Positions 1 to 12,500 of a DNA stretch of 64,000 bases are shown piece after piece; within the stretch, counting starts at the first letter, position 1; each line of letters starts with the position of its first letter. Position numbers and translations under genes: made by a program. Under the pieces are notes generated by a model. That model saw only the letters and a list, made by a program, of their open reading frames with translations. It had not been told where the DNA came from and searched no databases. The stretch covers positions 9,486,001-9,550,000 of the forward strand of contig OZ176051.1 in the NCBI GenBank assembly GCA_964247055.1. The letters are read 5' to 3'. The stretch comes from Paragordius varius (lineage: Eukaryota; Nematomorpha).

Positions 1-106
1 AACGTTTTACTTATTCAAAGTTGTGGGCCCAAATAAGAATTAATTGCCTAAAATGTTTATTATTTATTTGTTAATTTTTGAAAATCATCACAAAACGAGA
101 TAAGGA

Positions 107-459
107 TTAGATGTTTTCTCTTATCATTAGTTTCAATTGATTATTAACTAGAGCGATTTGATCACCGGCCGAAAGACGCAACTTACAAGAATTCGCTCTA
201 CATTCGATTGTATACGGAGACCGATTTTTAGCATACACAGTTATTCTTGTGGAATATTGGTTTGGTAAAAGGTGAGGCTTGATTTGGTCCCAGGTGCTTG
301 CTTTATTATTCCATCTGATATCTAATATATCGGTAAAGGGTAATATATTACACATTAGTAAAAAACGAATATCATTGACATAAGAGGTTTGTTTATAAAC
401 ATTTATTATGGGCAAAATTTTATGCGAATGGTTATAATACTCGTATTCATCAATGACTA
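107..459 (-). CDS. A-family terminal exon (exon 5), unit 1
   Basis: This is an open exon that begins after a good acceptor (T-rich tract ending TTTTTAG) at about 460 and ends in a stop at 107, giving about 117 residues. It starts IDEYEYYNHSH, holds a central STWDQIKPHLLPNQ stretch and a CRANSCKL cysteine pair, and ends MIRENI. It is conserved in all four A blocks (also about 18810-19160, 27350-27693, 37345-37690), with in-frame length changes in unit 3, which suggests past coding constraint. It could be an alternative 3' exon of A1: a phase-1 donor inside exon 4 (AAAA/GTACTT) would join it in frame. It could also belong to a separate small gene. No function is recognised. Confidence 0.45.
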
Positions 460-769
460 AAAATCAAATAAAACTCATTTACGATTGTGTTGTATGCATG
501 GCGATATTTGCTTTCACTAATCAGTTAACATACTGTTGTTTGTTAAATTTTAATTTTACGCCAGTAAGTATTAACTAATGCCCAAACTACATTTTCCGAA
601 AATAAAATACATGCTGAGAATTATAAACTATCTATATAATTTTTAGGTAAATAATAAATAATTCACAATATAATAAAACTTTGTGTGACATATCGCGTAT
701 ATATTCCCTATAGTGAACAAGTAAAAATACATTTTCGTTTATTTTTATTTGTAAATTATTTTTTTAATA

Positions 770-2638
770 TTAAAGGGTTGGTATCATGTTAAGTTGCATT
801 ATATCATTAATTTCTTTTAATTTTTTTAAAAAATAAGTACTTTTGGAGGCAGTTTGGCACTCCTTAGCTACCAATTTAATTTCATGTAGAGAATCCGATT
901 TTTTTAGATATATTTTGTCGTATTTGGATATTTCGTTTCTCGAACCACTTAGTATCAACTTATTATTGTCCATGTAGGTTTTAAATTTAGTCAGGTATTC
1001 ATAAGAAGGGCCAAGAATCTCAACATCTTTTATATTCCATCCAAGTGTTGAGAAACTAACTGTATTTTCACACTGATAGTATTTCCGAACACTTTTCGCT
1101 AATATATATTATATTAAATTAAGCCTAATTATTCTATAATAACGTGAGGTTTGTAGATTTTGAATTATTTTAGTAAAAAAATTTATATAACTCAGATTTT
1201 AATATACGTTAATAGAGTTTTCTGAGAGCACTAATACCCAATATGGAATTAACTTGACAAAAAGTTTGCAGCTCATGTTTTTTAATCTTTACGATTAATA
1301 GGTATGTACCGGAATATTTGTATTTATTTTGCATTGGAAAAGATTATAAATGATATATAATTGTAATAAAAAATTAATAATTAAACTTACTTAAACTTTT
1401 GGGCATATATTTAAAGTTTCCAGCTTTGTCCCACGTTCCTATAATACATAGTTTTAAGTTATTTTAGTTTATAACAAAAAGGAGAATTGCTTAAAGAATA
1501 TTGAGAGCATTAACACACTCGCCTTCGAGCATTCAGAGTGATGATGGAAAAATTATACATTTAATTATAAATATATATGAAATGTAAAAAAAATAAAGAA
1601 AACCATCAAATTTAATTATCCATCTTCTATATGCATATTGATTCACGAAAAGGACTAAAAATTCATTAGGAATCGCTGTTATATTAGCTTGAATAGAGCC
1701 GTTGGATTTTTGATATATTCTACAATGACTATAAAGGTTTAATTCACAAGTTTTGGCTAAATTAGGGTCATTGAACAAATCAGAACAATTTTCCTCAAAT
1801 ATAAATCGTCCATTGTAGCTCTTGTAATCCGTCAAAGGGTAGAAAATTTCAAAATAAAGGTTAAGTTCTTTACCATCTATGTTAATGGTCCAAAGTCCAG
1901 CATAATCACATTTACCAGGTATATTAAAGATTAATTTTGTTTTGTTTGACACTTGAAAAGGCATTTCTTTTCCATATTTGGTAGTTATTTGAATGGTAGG
2001 GGGTGTTTTTGAATTTTTAAGAGGTTGCCAAAACTCAGCTATATCGATTTCATACTTTTTGATCTTATTTGGTGATACTATGCCCCCTGTAATTACTAAC
2101 AATTGAAAAATTACTTTGCAAAATATATATGGAAAATATATATAAAATATCTATTGATATTTAAATTGGGCAAAAACCGTAACATAGTGTGTAAGGATAA
2201 CACATATATTGTTTGTTATTCCATGATATTTAGCGAAAGGCGGTTATTACAAAATATATGCATCTTTCACCTATGAATCATACGTAAAAAATTAACACTT
2301 GCACAATGTAAGAGTATTATAATATTAAATTTATTACCTTTAAGCGAAATATTTCCATGCCTTATTGTCACACCATTTTTCAAAACGGAATAAGGGCCAT
2401 CAACTAAATTCACTTTAGGCGCTATCTCTTGATCAAGAAATTGTGAATAATTAACATTAGGGTAGTAAAATGTTCCAAACGCAAAATTGACAGTTATGTT
2501 AGCTCGACCTTGATACTCATCAAGAAGTTGATAATAATATTCTTGACCAAATGAAACCAAGATGTCATCGGGATTTGGTTGCTCCTGAGCTAATATATTG
2601 TAGAACCCAAATAGGAATAAAATTGGTAGTATAATCAT
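770..2638 (-). CDS. A1: secreted glycoprotein of unknown family, four exons
   Basis: I built this model from four exons: 2338-2638, 1604-2086, 1391-1438 and 770-1098. They join in phase 1 with no internal stop and total 1161 nt, or 386 residues. Residues 1-17 form a signal peptide (MIILPILFLFGFYNILA), so the product should enter the secretory pathway. No membrane segment follows. The mature part has cysteines near 160, 201, 214, 222, 287 and 358, and several N-glycosylation sequons (NIT, NYS, NIS, NKT, NCS, NGS). The alternating hydrophobic pattern suggests beta-sandwich domains, which is inference. Introns are 251, 165 and 292 nt; the exon 2 donor (G/GTTTTC) is weak. This is the only A copy open through all four exons. 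Cys222 replaces a Pro-Gly seen in the other copies, so it may be unpaired. I recognise no homologue. Confidence 0.7.
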
Positions 2639-2680
2639 TTCAAAAAAATTATAGCTTTGATATTATAATTCTTGGAGGTC

Positions 2681-2687
2681 TTATATA
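2681..2687 (-). promoter_or_regulatory. TATA box of A1
   Basis: TATATAAGACC on the minus strand lies about 45 nt before the A1 start codon. The same box and spacing are kept in units 2 (21349-21355), 3 (25115-25121, plus strand) and 4 (39904-39910). This supports the chosen start codon and a very short 5' untranslated region. Confidence 0.6.
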
Positions 2688-3862
2688 GAAATGCTTTAAA
2701 ATAAAAATGGGCCCTACATATTATAGGAGATAAAGCAAATATTATTGAAATTTGGTGTATAATGATATTGCAGGCTACTAAATAAATATTTTTTTATTTT
2801 CTTTGGACCAAAAGCCTAATTTTTATGTATATCGACAAAAACATTATGTAAAACTCGTGTCTAATACATTAGTTTTGTAAAATGTCAATATTTGCAATAA
2901 ACCAAAACAACTTTACCGACAGTTATTACGGTAAAAAAATAAATTAAAGTGTATTTGATCTGGCTAAGCTTACAATCTCAAATCTGGTTTAAACACGATC
3001 GCCAATTTTAAATTATATAACTCAAAATTTGTATTATAGTTAATTTATTATATATAAAAAAGGAAATAACTGTATAATTTTATGTGATTTGAAGAGCATG
3101 AAACGGAATCTTATAGAAGGTTCACGACAAAATAATTAATATTGCGAAAAGAAAATATAGAATTACACTGGTAGATTTTCATTAAATAATGCCAACAACT
3201 ATATCTTTATTTTTATTAAATACCAATAAAATGCCAAAAATTTACCTATATGTCGTATTAATTAATAGCTTTTAACAAATATTTTAAATAACCTACTTAA
3301 AAAAGTTTTTGAGCTAACCCACAATTTAGTTACAATTTGGAATGTTTTCAACTTTAAGCGATTATAATTTAAGAAATTAGGAACTTATATATATAATTCG
3401 GCATATTACCTGATGATCAACATGAGCATATATATATCAATAAAATCCCATTTTAAGTCTAAATAGAATTATACTATTTAGTCCAATTCAATACTTTTCT
3501 AACTAAAAGCATATTTTATCAAGTAAAGGCATCATCCTAACTTCCAAACGCAACATTATTTGTAGTTAAAAATTTTATTTTAGACCTGAAATTCAGCTAA
3601 CCATATTAAATCTAAAAGAATTCGTAATATAATTTGTTATAAAATAAAAAATTGTCTTTAAATGCAAAAATAATGTTGCGAAATGAAAAATTTGTCTTGC
3701 TTGAAAAATTTTATGGATAAAAATTGTGGCGGGAGCTATGTTGTGTTATGACATTGGTAATTTTTACCTAATAGTTAACCTGGTAATTATTTAATTTTGA
3801 TGATAATGATTACATATTCTTTTTTCTTAAATGTAAACTATAGAATGTGATTTTTTAAAATA

Positions 3863-4440
3863 CTAGCGTAAATCTCGTGCTGCTACGCGGGCTATTTGAA
3901 AAAAGGGACAATATGATCCACATATGTGGATTATTTCGAAACATTATATAATAGCTATGATCTCATAGGAATTTTAAAACAGCATTCATACTAATATATT
4001 GTTTACTTGGGCGAAAAAAAAATGATTTTTGTGGACTTAATTTTAAAAAAAATGGCATTTTACGGGGGGAGCGGGTAAGAAGTTGGCCTAAATTAAAAAA
4101 GCGAGCCGACTATGTTCGGCGCAATCGAAAATAATTAAATAAAAATCATATTTGAAAGAGAATGATCCAACACGTTCTCCGGAAAATTGTCTCAAAGACA
4201 CAATTTTTGTGGACTTCTCTTTTCAAAAAAACCGTTTTTTAGACGGGGTGGGCCCGAACTGGGGGTCTAATTTAAAAAAAGGGCCAAGCTATTGTCGGTA
4301 TGATTATATTTTCGTCTGGAAAAAGATCACAAAGCCAGCATTTTCCATTTTTATAAATATATATAGATTTCGATATTGTGCCAAAAATAAACATATCTTT
4401 CTTTTATGGGATATTCATCAAAAATAAAATTGAATCGTCA
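3863..4440 (-). mobile_element. Repeat fragment with Helitron-like CTAG terminus
   Basis: Read on the minus strand this repeat ends in a GC-rich stretch (GCCCGCGTAGCAGCACG) followed by ACGCTAG and then T. Helitron 3' ends resemble this, with CTRR next to a T. Related copies lie at 22555-22865, 41075-41640 and, in opposite orientation, 45700-46840. The short open frame at 4152-4427 falls inside the repeat and is not a gene. No Rep/helicase is present, and the terminal hairpin is weak, so assignment to Helitrons is tentative. Confidence 0.35.
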
Positions 4441-4599
4441 TTTTTAATGGCAAACGATATATTAATATCATCCTTTTATTTTCTCTAAAATGTTCTCTTA
4501 CGATATACCAAAATTGAGGGCCAAATAACTTAATGACAATAAAAACATTAACACATTTTTCATTCTATAATATTGATGATATTGGATATCTCTTAGTTT

Positions 4600-6055
4600 A
4601 TGTACAAACTCTGGGGCAGTTGAGACGATTCGACCATATTGTAAGATATCTGCGCAAGTTCTTGGATTAAATGTGGTGTTATATTTTTAATCTAATCTAA
4701 ATATCGTAGCTTAAGCCTTCCAAGTTTCCTAGCCCCTTCAACTGGGCCTAAGATGGTCGCTTTTTCTAAGTTATCGGTTCTCATCACATGTCCGTAAACT
4801 CTGTGCTGAAAGGCATGAATTTTTTGATGAAGGTTAGTTTGGGTTTAATATGTACTAATATTTTGTATTGTATCTTTTGCTCCCATTCTATACCAATATA
4901 TCTATAGGTCCATAACTCAAACGCTTTTATTTTCTTGCAAATGACTTACAGCTTTAATGCATTATTGGAAAACTTATTGATCTATTACACGCTTTTTGAT
5001 GGAATTGGGAATTTTTTTGGAGAATGGATTAAAGTATGATTATTGCATTTTCTGCCATTGCAGCTCTCCTGGTACTGCTGGTTGTAGAGGTTCCATTTAT
5101 TAAATAGTAGATCTGAGGTAAATTAAGTAGTTCTGAATGTTTTGTTCTTAAAATTCACAGTAAGTCCTCTTTTGTTGGGATAAGAATTGTTGCGTCATCT
5201 GCGAAACGCAGGTTATTGATTGTCTCGCCTTCTATTATGATGCCTGCTGAGTCATTTCTATTATTTTTGTGATGTCAGTAAGTTAAATAGCGAAGGTGAT
5301 AGTGTACATCCTTGTCTGACCCTTATTTGTCTATTTATTGTTTGGTTGGGGCTTGCTGAAACTCGTATAAATGCTTTTTCATTTGAAGATTGTTGAGATT
5401 TAATAATGTGCAGGGAAAATCCGCTTCACCCATAGTTTTTAATAGACCACCCTATCAAAGCCTCGGAGTAGTTCAGGAAGGAAAATATTTTTGTTGTATA
5501 CATTTGCTTGTTCTATTATGCGTTTTATATTAGAGATGTGGTCTCGACAACTTTGAGTCGGAAACCAGCCTGTTTATTAGATATGGAGTTTCTGTACCAA
5601 TTCTCTATGCTCATTTGGATTATTTGAAAAGTATTATGTGTTTGTGAGGTATGATAATTCTGCAATAATCGCAATCTTTTCCTTGACATTTTCATGTATA
5701 TTGGTATGAAGATTGATTTAGTCCAGTCTTTTAGCCATCCACAATTTCTTTTGGCCTAACTTGGTTATTATGTCAGTTTGTTTTAGGACTTCTTTCGAAA
5801 TGCGTCCATCCTGGGGTTATGTTCTTAACGATTAGCAATCCTGTATTCAATTCTTGTTTGAGTTATGCTGGGTTCTGTTAAATGTGGAATAATTTGTGCG
5901 GTATTTGTTTTAAAAATTTGCAATGTATTCCTTGTTACATCTTGTTGTTGGTTAGGTGATTCCTTCAATGTGATTTATTTGTGAATTCTATGGGTTTATA
6001 AGGTATTCATATAGGGAGATGCTTCTTTAGACAATTCGTTTCAAATTTGTGGCAA
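4600..6055 (-). pseudogene. Degenerate LINE reverse transcriptase, B block copy 1
   Basis: Minus-strand conceptual reading gives broken pieces of a non-LTR reverse transcriptase: a QAGFR segment, then VRQGCTLSPSLFNL (RT motif B region), then LRFADDATIL (motif C, with FADD as the catalytic pair). Many stops and frameshifts separate the pieces. The same relic occurs at 42340-43830, where it sits between the A and C blocks in the same order, so it predates the duplication. No intact endonuclease is visible. The clade cannot be fixed by eye. Confidence 0.7.
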
Positions 6056-6521
6056 GTATTTAATGCCTGTATTTTTGATGTCACATAGCATATATTATTG
6101 GTACCATGCAATCTCGCCATTTTTGCGTTTATTCAAAAAGACAGCCTATTTTAAAGGGGTTAAAATTTTATATAAATAATAATATTTCATATTTAAAAAT
6201 TTATATAAGATTTTTTTGTAATGAACATCTAGTTTTTAACCAAAAAATATATTTAGCATAAAGTGGGCCTATTTTGCCATTTTTCGATCAAAAGTATAAT
6301 TATTTAAAAAGATGTGCCCAAAACCTAAAGGATTATTAAAGTCCTGATTATATCAGATTATATATTTCATCAGGATGTTTTTAGACCGCCCGATTCACTC
6401 TGTGCATATAAAATAAATATACTGTAAGCATGGAATAATTAATATAAAATATAATGTCTTTCAATATTTATTTATTTTAAAGAACCATTTATATCAACTT
6501 AAAGTATTTTTAGAGATCTGA

Positions 6522-9500
6522 TTATCTGAAAAGTAGTATCGTTTTCTTCAGGTTCTGTTTCATAATTGTTGTTATTGTTTTTGAATCAAGAATAGTTGAT
6601 CCCATAACCATTTTGGTATAGCGACCGGTTGACATAGCTAATATGTATATTGAGCACATTTCAAGTGTCTGCGTATCCAAAAAGTTCATCGGGATAGTCA
6701 GGTTTTCATTGTAATTTGAGTATAGGTAACATTTTCGTTTTGACTTTAACAATCTTTCGATGATCTTGAAGAGATATAAGCCAAAATTTAATGTACATTT
6801 GTTTACCCGACCATTCGTCGTTAAAATCAAATTATAATCATGCACTTTCAACATCGAAGAACCTTCGGGCGTTGCGTTAGAGCTCATGCCTTAAAAAATG
6901 TAATTAAATTAATATTTTTGACATAAAATGATAAAATAGATCGTTAACATTATACTTATTGTCAATTCTCCTGCAACAGTGCTTTTGGTTTCGTCTAACA
7001 GGGATTCTAATTTCAGTAAATAGTCACAATATCCGACATTTGATAGTTCTTTTTCTACCGATCTCAAATATAGCATACCTTGACCAACACACCGTATTTT
7101 TTCAAGATGGGGCATACTTATATCTATTGGCGAGTCGTTTAATTGTTGGATAAATAATTGAAAAATCAAAACATCTGCAGTCAATGATATTGAACTTATA
7201 TCTATGTATATCAATAGCACATATATATATATATATATAGATATGTTAAGAAATTACATCGAAAACTTTAAGAACCCAAGTGGTGTCTGATTAATATAGT
7301 GAAATAATCAAAAGAAATAATTATCGGTCTCAATTTTATAATTAATCTCGCAGGTTCTTTGAAATGAAGGACAGGAGCTTTGGATCAAAATATTTGCACA
7401 GACCAAAATTATCAGTTATGTTTATATACTACAAAATTTTTGGCACAAAAAAAATTTTAAACATAATGTAACACATAAACACTATATTACCTTTTCATAT
7501 TTTGTATGATGAGTACCTATATGGATTCTTTGTCCCTGCGCTTTAAACTTATATAGTACAATTATTATTAGGGAAATTATTTTCGCTAAATTAGACCAAA
7601 ATGTTTTTCTAAATTTATATATGTTTAGAATATAGAACCAACACTCGTGACAAACAGCTGATATTAATTTAATAAATTTCTTAACCTGGAATTTTTATCG
7701 AATAATTCCATGTCGGATGATATGACAAAATCAGTAAGGGCAATGTTCCATATTTTTTTAATGGATCCAAGCATTTATATACGATTATTAAAGCTTCAAA
7801 TGACGGTTTTTTCATATCATTTGTGTCTGGATCAAAATATAAAACAAGTTCTGGATATAGGATATGGACATTGATACATTCAACAATGTGAACATTCAAA
7901 CTACATTCCTGTCCATCATATCCCAGATATAATTTTAATTGTGTAAATAATTTTGATTTTGCCAAAACTTGTTTAATAAGAGGGAGCTTTTCCGCAAGTA
8001 AAGCAGAATCCATGATATTTTGATCTTCGTGTAAGCTAAGTTGATTTTCGGAACATGATTGTAAATCCAAATTTTGTATTGGTCTAGTTTCTATCAAATC
8101 GCATAAATTCTAAAATACCTGGAGTAGTGAATTTTGTAAATTTTTCTTCCAATGTCTCTTTAGATTTGATTTCATTTTGAATAAGAGGGGTGATTTTTTC
8201 GTTAACCCTTGTTACAGTCCATTTACTCAATAAAATAAAGGCTAACCATGCCACAATGACTAAAATAAAAGAAATTATAAAAATGAGAAGTATAAAAGTA
8301 GTATCTATATTAAATAAATAAGTTGAAACATGTTTAGAACGTAAACGTTTATTTTAAATTTTTTAAATATTTCAACCTATTATTGTTAAAATTATCACAA
8401 AAACTATTACTTCTTTTAAAATTTTCCCATTAATGCTTTTTAGAGTTAAGTAATGCCAAAAATATATTTTGCACGATAAAAATTCCTTTGCGCTTAATCT
8501 AAGTTGAGAAACTCTTCTTTTACCAAGCCATTCTAATATTCTTTAAAATTGGAGGTTTTAAAAAATTTTATAAATATTTTTTTGTAAAGTTTTGAACCGA
8601 ATAAGTGTATAAAACGCAATAGTAATTTATGGATTATTTTGATATTGAGGTCGTGTAATCAGTCCTATCAAACTTTGAATAAAGATCTAAAATCTATTCC
8701 ACATTGATTTATATAAATTTATATTTAATAAGAATACCACACCTTCAGGATTAAAACACCACAAGGTTCAGAGCCCTTTTCAATAAAGCATGTCTACCAA
8801 GGCTCATCACTCAGCCCTTTATTGTTTTAATAATTTGTATAAACGAGGTAGCCAAGGTCGTTAATGTAAGGTCAGGTTGGCACTTAATGTTATGCACATG
8901 ACTGTTATGCAAATCTGAAAGTTATACTTTATTTTTATAATATTTTTCTGTGTTATATGCAAATGTGAAATACATACTTTGGTTATATATCATAACTTTC
9001 ACCGTTATTTGAATTGTATTATTTTTTATATTTTTTGTGTTATATGTAAATATAGAACCTTTGTTACTTGAAATTTTATTGATATAATGCAAATCATGGA
9101 CAGTTAAAATTGCTATATATACACCTTAAAAAACCAAATAAATAGTTCAGTTCATTTCACATTTCTTTTATTATCTCTTATCTTAAAAGATAAAATTGGT
9201 GGCAATTCGAGTACCGAACTAAGCTAGTGCTAGTGGAGGTCTTACTGATACCCAATCGAACATGACAACGCCAATCAATCTCGCTAACCTATGCATCGAA
9301 AAATATAATGATAATATTAAGTTTGAGGAATACGTTGAGTATATGACAAATGTTATGGAGGCAAAAGATATCCCTGTAACAGAACAAGCCCTCAAAACAA
9401 CCTTGCTTGCGTATGGAGGTCTAATGGTGGTACGCAAAATCAACCAACGACTCTATCCGAAAAAGATAAAAGATGCAGAATGGACCGAGATAATGGCAAC

Positions 9501-12500
9501 GGGTTTAAAGGTATTCAATCCCACAAAGTCGAAATTCCAAAGCAGATTTGAGTTTTTTCGACTTGTGCGGAACAACACCGAATCGTTTACCCAATTTCTA
9601 GAACGGGTAAAAATCGCAGCCGAAGAGGCAAAATTTAAGGATTCAATAGAGGAACGGATTCGGGATGCCTTCGTCATTGGGTTACGGCAACCACAATTGG
9701 AAATTGACATACATTCAAGGTATCCCGATGCCGAGATCAACGGACAACCCGTGCCTCTAGAAACGATAGTGGATCTCGCACTAGCACACGAGGCTGCCAG
9801 GGCTGGCCTTCATAACAATAATGATAATACCAATTATAATAATGGTAATAATTTAAATCGATTACAACACACCAATAATAATAACAAGGCCATGCGTTCA
9901 CGACAGCCAACAGCAAAACCCCTAACACATTCGTGCAATCGTTGTGGTAATAGCCATGGACCAAACAAATGTCCTGCCTGGAACCGCAATTGCAATAAAT
10001 GCGGAAAACCTCATCACTTCGCAAAAATGTGTAGATCAAAAAACACTGCCAAAAATTTGTTCAACCGCCAGATCCATAGAAAAGCAATGCCAACCTCACC
10101 ATGGACCGTAAAAATAATGATAAACAACACAGAACAAACGTTTATCTATGATACTGGAGCTGACATCAGTGTTATCAGCTTTGACACCTGGAAACAAGTT
10201 GGCAAGCCAAATATTAGACCCATACCGCCAGTAAAAGCCTACAATAATAGCATAGTACCTCTACTGGGCGTAACAACAGTCACAGTGCAAATCAATGGGC
10301 AAAACTTGGGGAACGCAGAATGTTGTGTATTGAAAGAAAAAATGTCAAAGGCACCGCTCATTTGTGGCTTGGATTGGATCACGAGATTTAACATCGACAT
10401 TCCTAAAGTACGAATTAACTTTCTTAAACTTGATAAAATTATTGAAAATTTCCCTAATCTATTTAAAGAGGAATTAGGTTGTTACATTGAGCCAGTTACA
10501 ATTCATATAGCACCCAATGCCTCCCCAAAAGTTTGGCCTTGCCGCCGAGTACCGTTTCCCCTAAGAGCAAAAGTTGAAAATGAATTACTAAGATTACAAA
10601 AGTTAGACATTCTGGAGCCGATAGATCCCAACCTTACACCTCTGACATGGGCCACGCCCACCGTTAATGTGCTCAAAGCGAATGGAGAGGTAAGAATTTG
10701 CAGCGATTTTAGAGTTACCATCAACAAGTGGCTCACTGAGGACTCTCATATCATTCCAACGTTTGATGATTTAGTGAGTAAGATTGGCGAAGGCCAAGTT
10801 TTCACTAAGATTGACTTGAAAGATGCCTATCTACAAATGCCCATAACCAAAGAATCACAAGATCTCTTGACAATTGCGACTCACAAAGGATTTTTTCGCT
10901 ACAAAAGGATGCCTTTCGGACTGTCAACAGCACCAATAATTTTCCAACGAGTCATGGACCAGGTTATAAAAGATTGTCCCGGCACTTGTGCATATTTAGA
11001 TGATGTTTTAGTAACTGGCAAATCAGAACAGGAACATTTAATAAATCTTAATAATGTTTTAAATCGGTTAGAATTAGCAGGTTTTAGATTAAGAAAAGAT
11101 AAAATAAAAATTGGTGAACCTTCAGTAAGTTATCTGGGATTTGAAATAAGTAATAAAGGTATAAGTCCTTGCAAGAATAAAGTAAAAGCAATCAATGATT
11201 TTAAAAAACCTGTGGATAAAAAATCTTTAAGAAGTTTTCTAGGATTTTTGACGTTTCATGAAAGATTTATACCCAAGCTTCAATTGATTGTAAGTGACTT
11301 ACATAGTTTAACAAGTAAGAACGTTAGATGGAACTGGTCGGAAAAACATGAGAATTGTTGGAAAGCCGCTAAGGAATTATTAAGTGAACAAGTATTTTTA
11401 ACACCATACAATCCGGATAGAAAGTTAGTAATTGAAACCGATGCCTCAGATATAGGGTTTGGATGTATTCTAAGTCATGTTGTAAATGGTGAAAGGAAAC
11501 CCATTGCCTATGGTTCAAGAAAATGTAGTACCGCAGAATCGAACTACTCCACGATAGAAAAGGAATTAAAGGCTATTGTTTTTGCATTAGAAAAGTTCCA
11601 CAACTTCATTTATGGTAGAAAGTTTGAAATTTTGACAGACCACTTACCACTTGTTAGGTTAATAAATAGGGATAGAAATTTGAAAGAAATACAAAATGCG
11701 AAAGTTTTAAGATGGGTGAACCGTTTGAATGATTATGACTTTGAACTTAGTTATCAGGCGGGTCCCAAAAATAGAGCTGATTACTTATCAAGATGTCCCA
11801 GTGATGATAATGTCGACACAATCGATAGAGATTACATGGTAACTAGATATCTTAGGTTTCTTAATTGTCATAACGTTCAGTTAAGTCGCGATGAAATTCG
11901 GAGAGAAACGGTTAAAGATAAAATTTTGCAGAAAGTAATTAAGGCGATTCATAACCAAGATTGGAGTGATGTTGAGTTGGCTGGGTTTACGAATCGGAAG
12001 GGAGAGATTTCGTACCAATACGGATTGGTCAGTTTAAACGATCGAATTATCATTCCAGAAAGCTTACAGTCAAACGTGGTCAACTACTTACACAGCGGGC
12101 ACAATAACGTAGAAACAATGAAAGCAATGGCAAGGTTTACTTGTTTTTGGCCGAAATTAGAGAACGATTTGGTAAGAAGATACAGTGAGTGTAGTGCATG
12201 TCAGATAAACAAGCCAAGCCTAGTTGAAAATCCGACTTATCATTGGGATCCAAATGCTGCGATATGGGAACGGTTACACATCGATATAGCGGGACCAGTT
12301 GACGGGTATTATTGGTTGTTACTGATTGATAGCTCATCCAAATGGGCGGAAGGGTTCATGTTAAAAAGGGTTAATTCGGTAAACATATTGCATAAACTCG
12401 AGGAAACCTTTGCCAGGTTTGGGTTTCCGAGGACGGTTATTAGTGATAATGCTTCTTATTTTAGTAATTCGTACTTCACATCCACTCTAACAAACTTGGG

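Larger units (their letters stand above)
1..4450. repeat. Segmental duplication, A block of unit 1
   Basis: This block matches 18690-22865 and 37240-41700 in the same orientation, and 24451-27830 in reverse orientation. It holds gene A1, its upstream region and a repeat fragment. Similarity runs through introns and intergenic DNA, so whole segments were copied rather than retroposed transcripts. The block begins inside the unit, so its left neighbour (the F block in units 2 and 4) lies outside the window. Upstream of A1 (2700-3860) I see no further coding sequence. Confidence 0.9.

Noticed and set aside
4152-4427. Plus-strand open frames at 4152-4427 and 41361-41639
   Set aside because: They fall in a dispersed repeat with a transposon-like end, differ in frame at the 3' part, and have no coding features.
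6959-7153. Plus-strand frames at 6959-7153 and 49949-50143
   Set aside because: They are antisense to exon 4 of C1 and C2, which fits its neighbours in phase and splice signals.
9219-10736. Open frames on the minus strand within 9219-10736 and 12137-13212
   Set aside because: They lie opposite the Gag-Pol frame, whose domains are clear. The long Leu/Ile runs at 12918-13212 are the complement of the Asn/Asp repeat.
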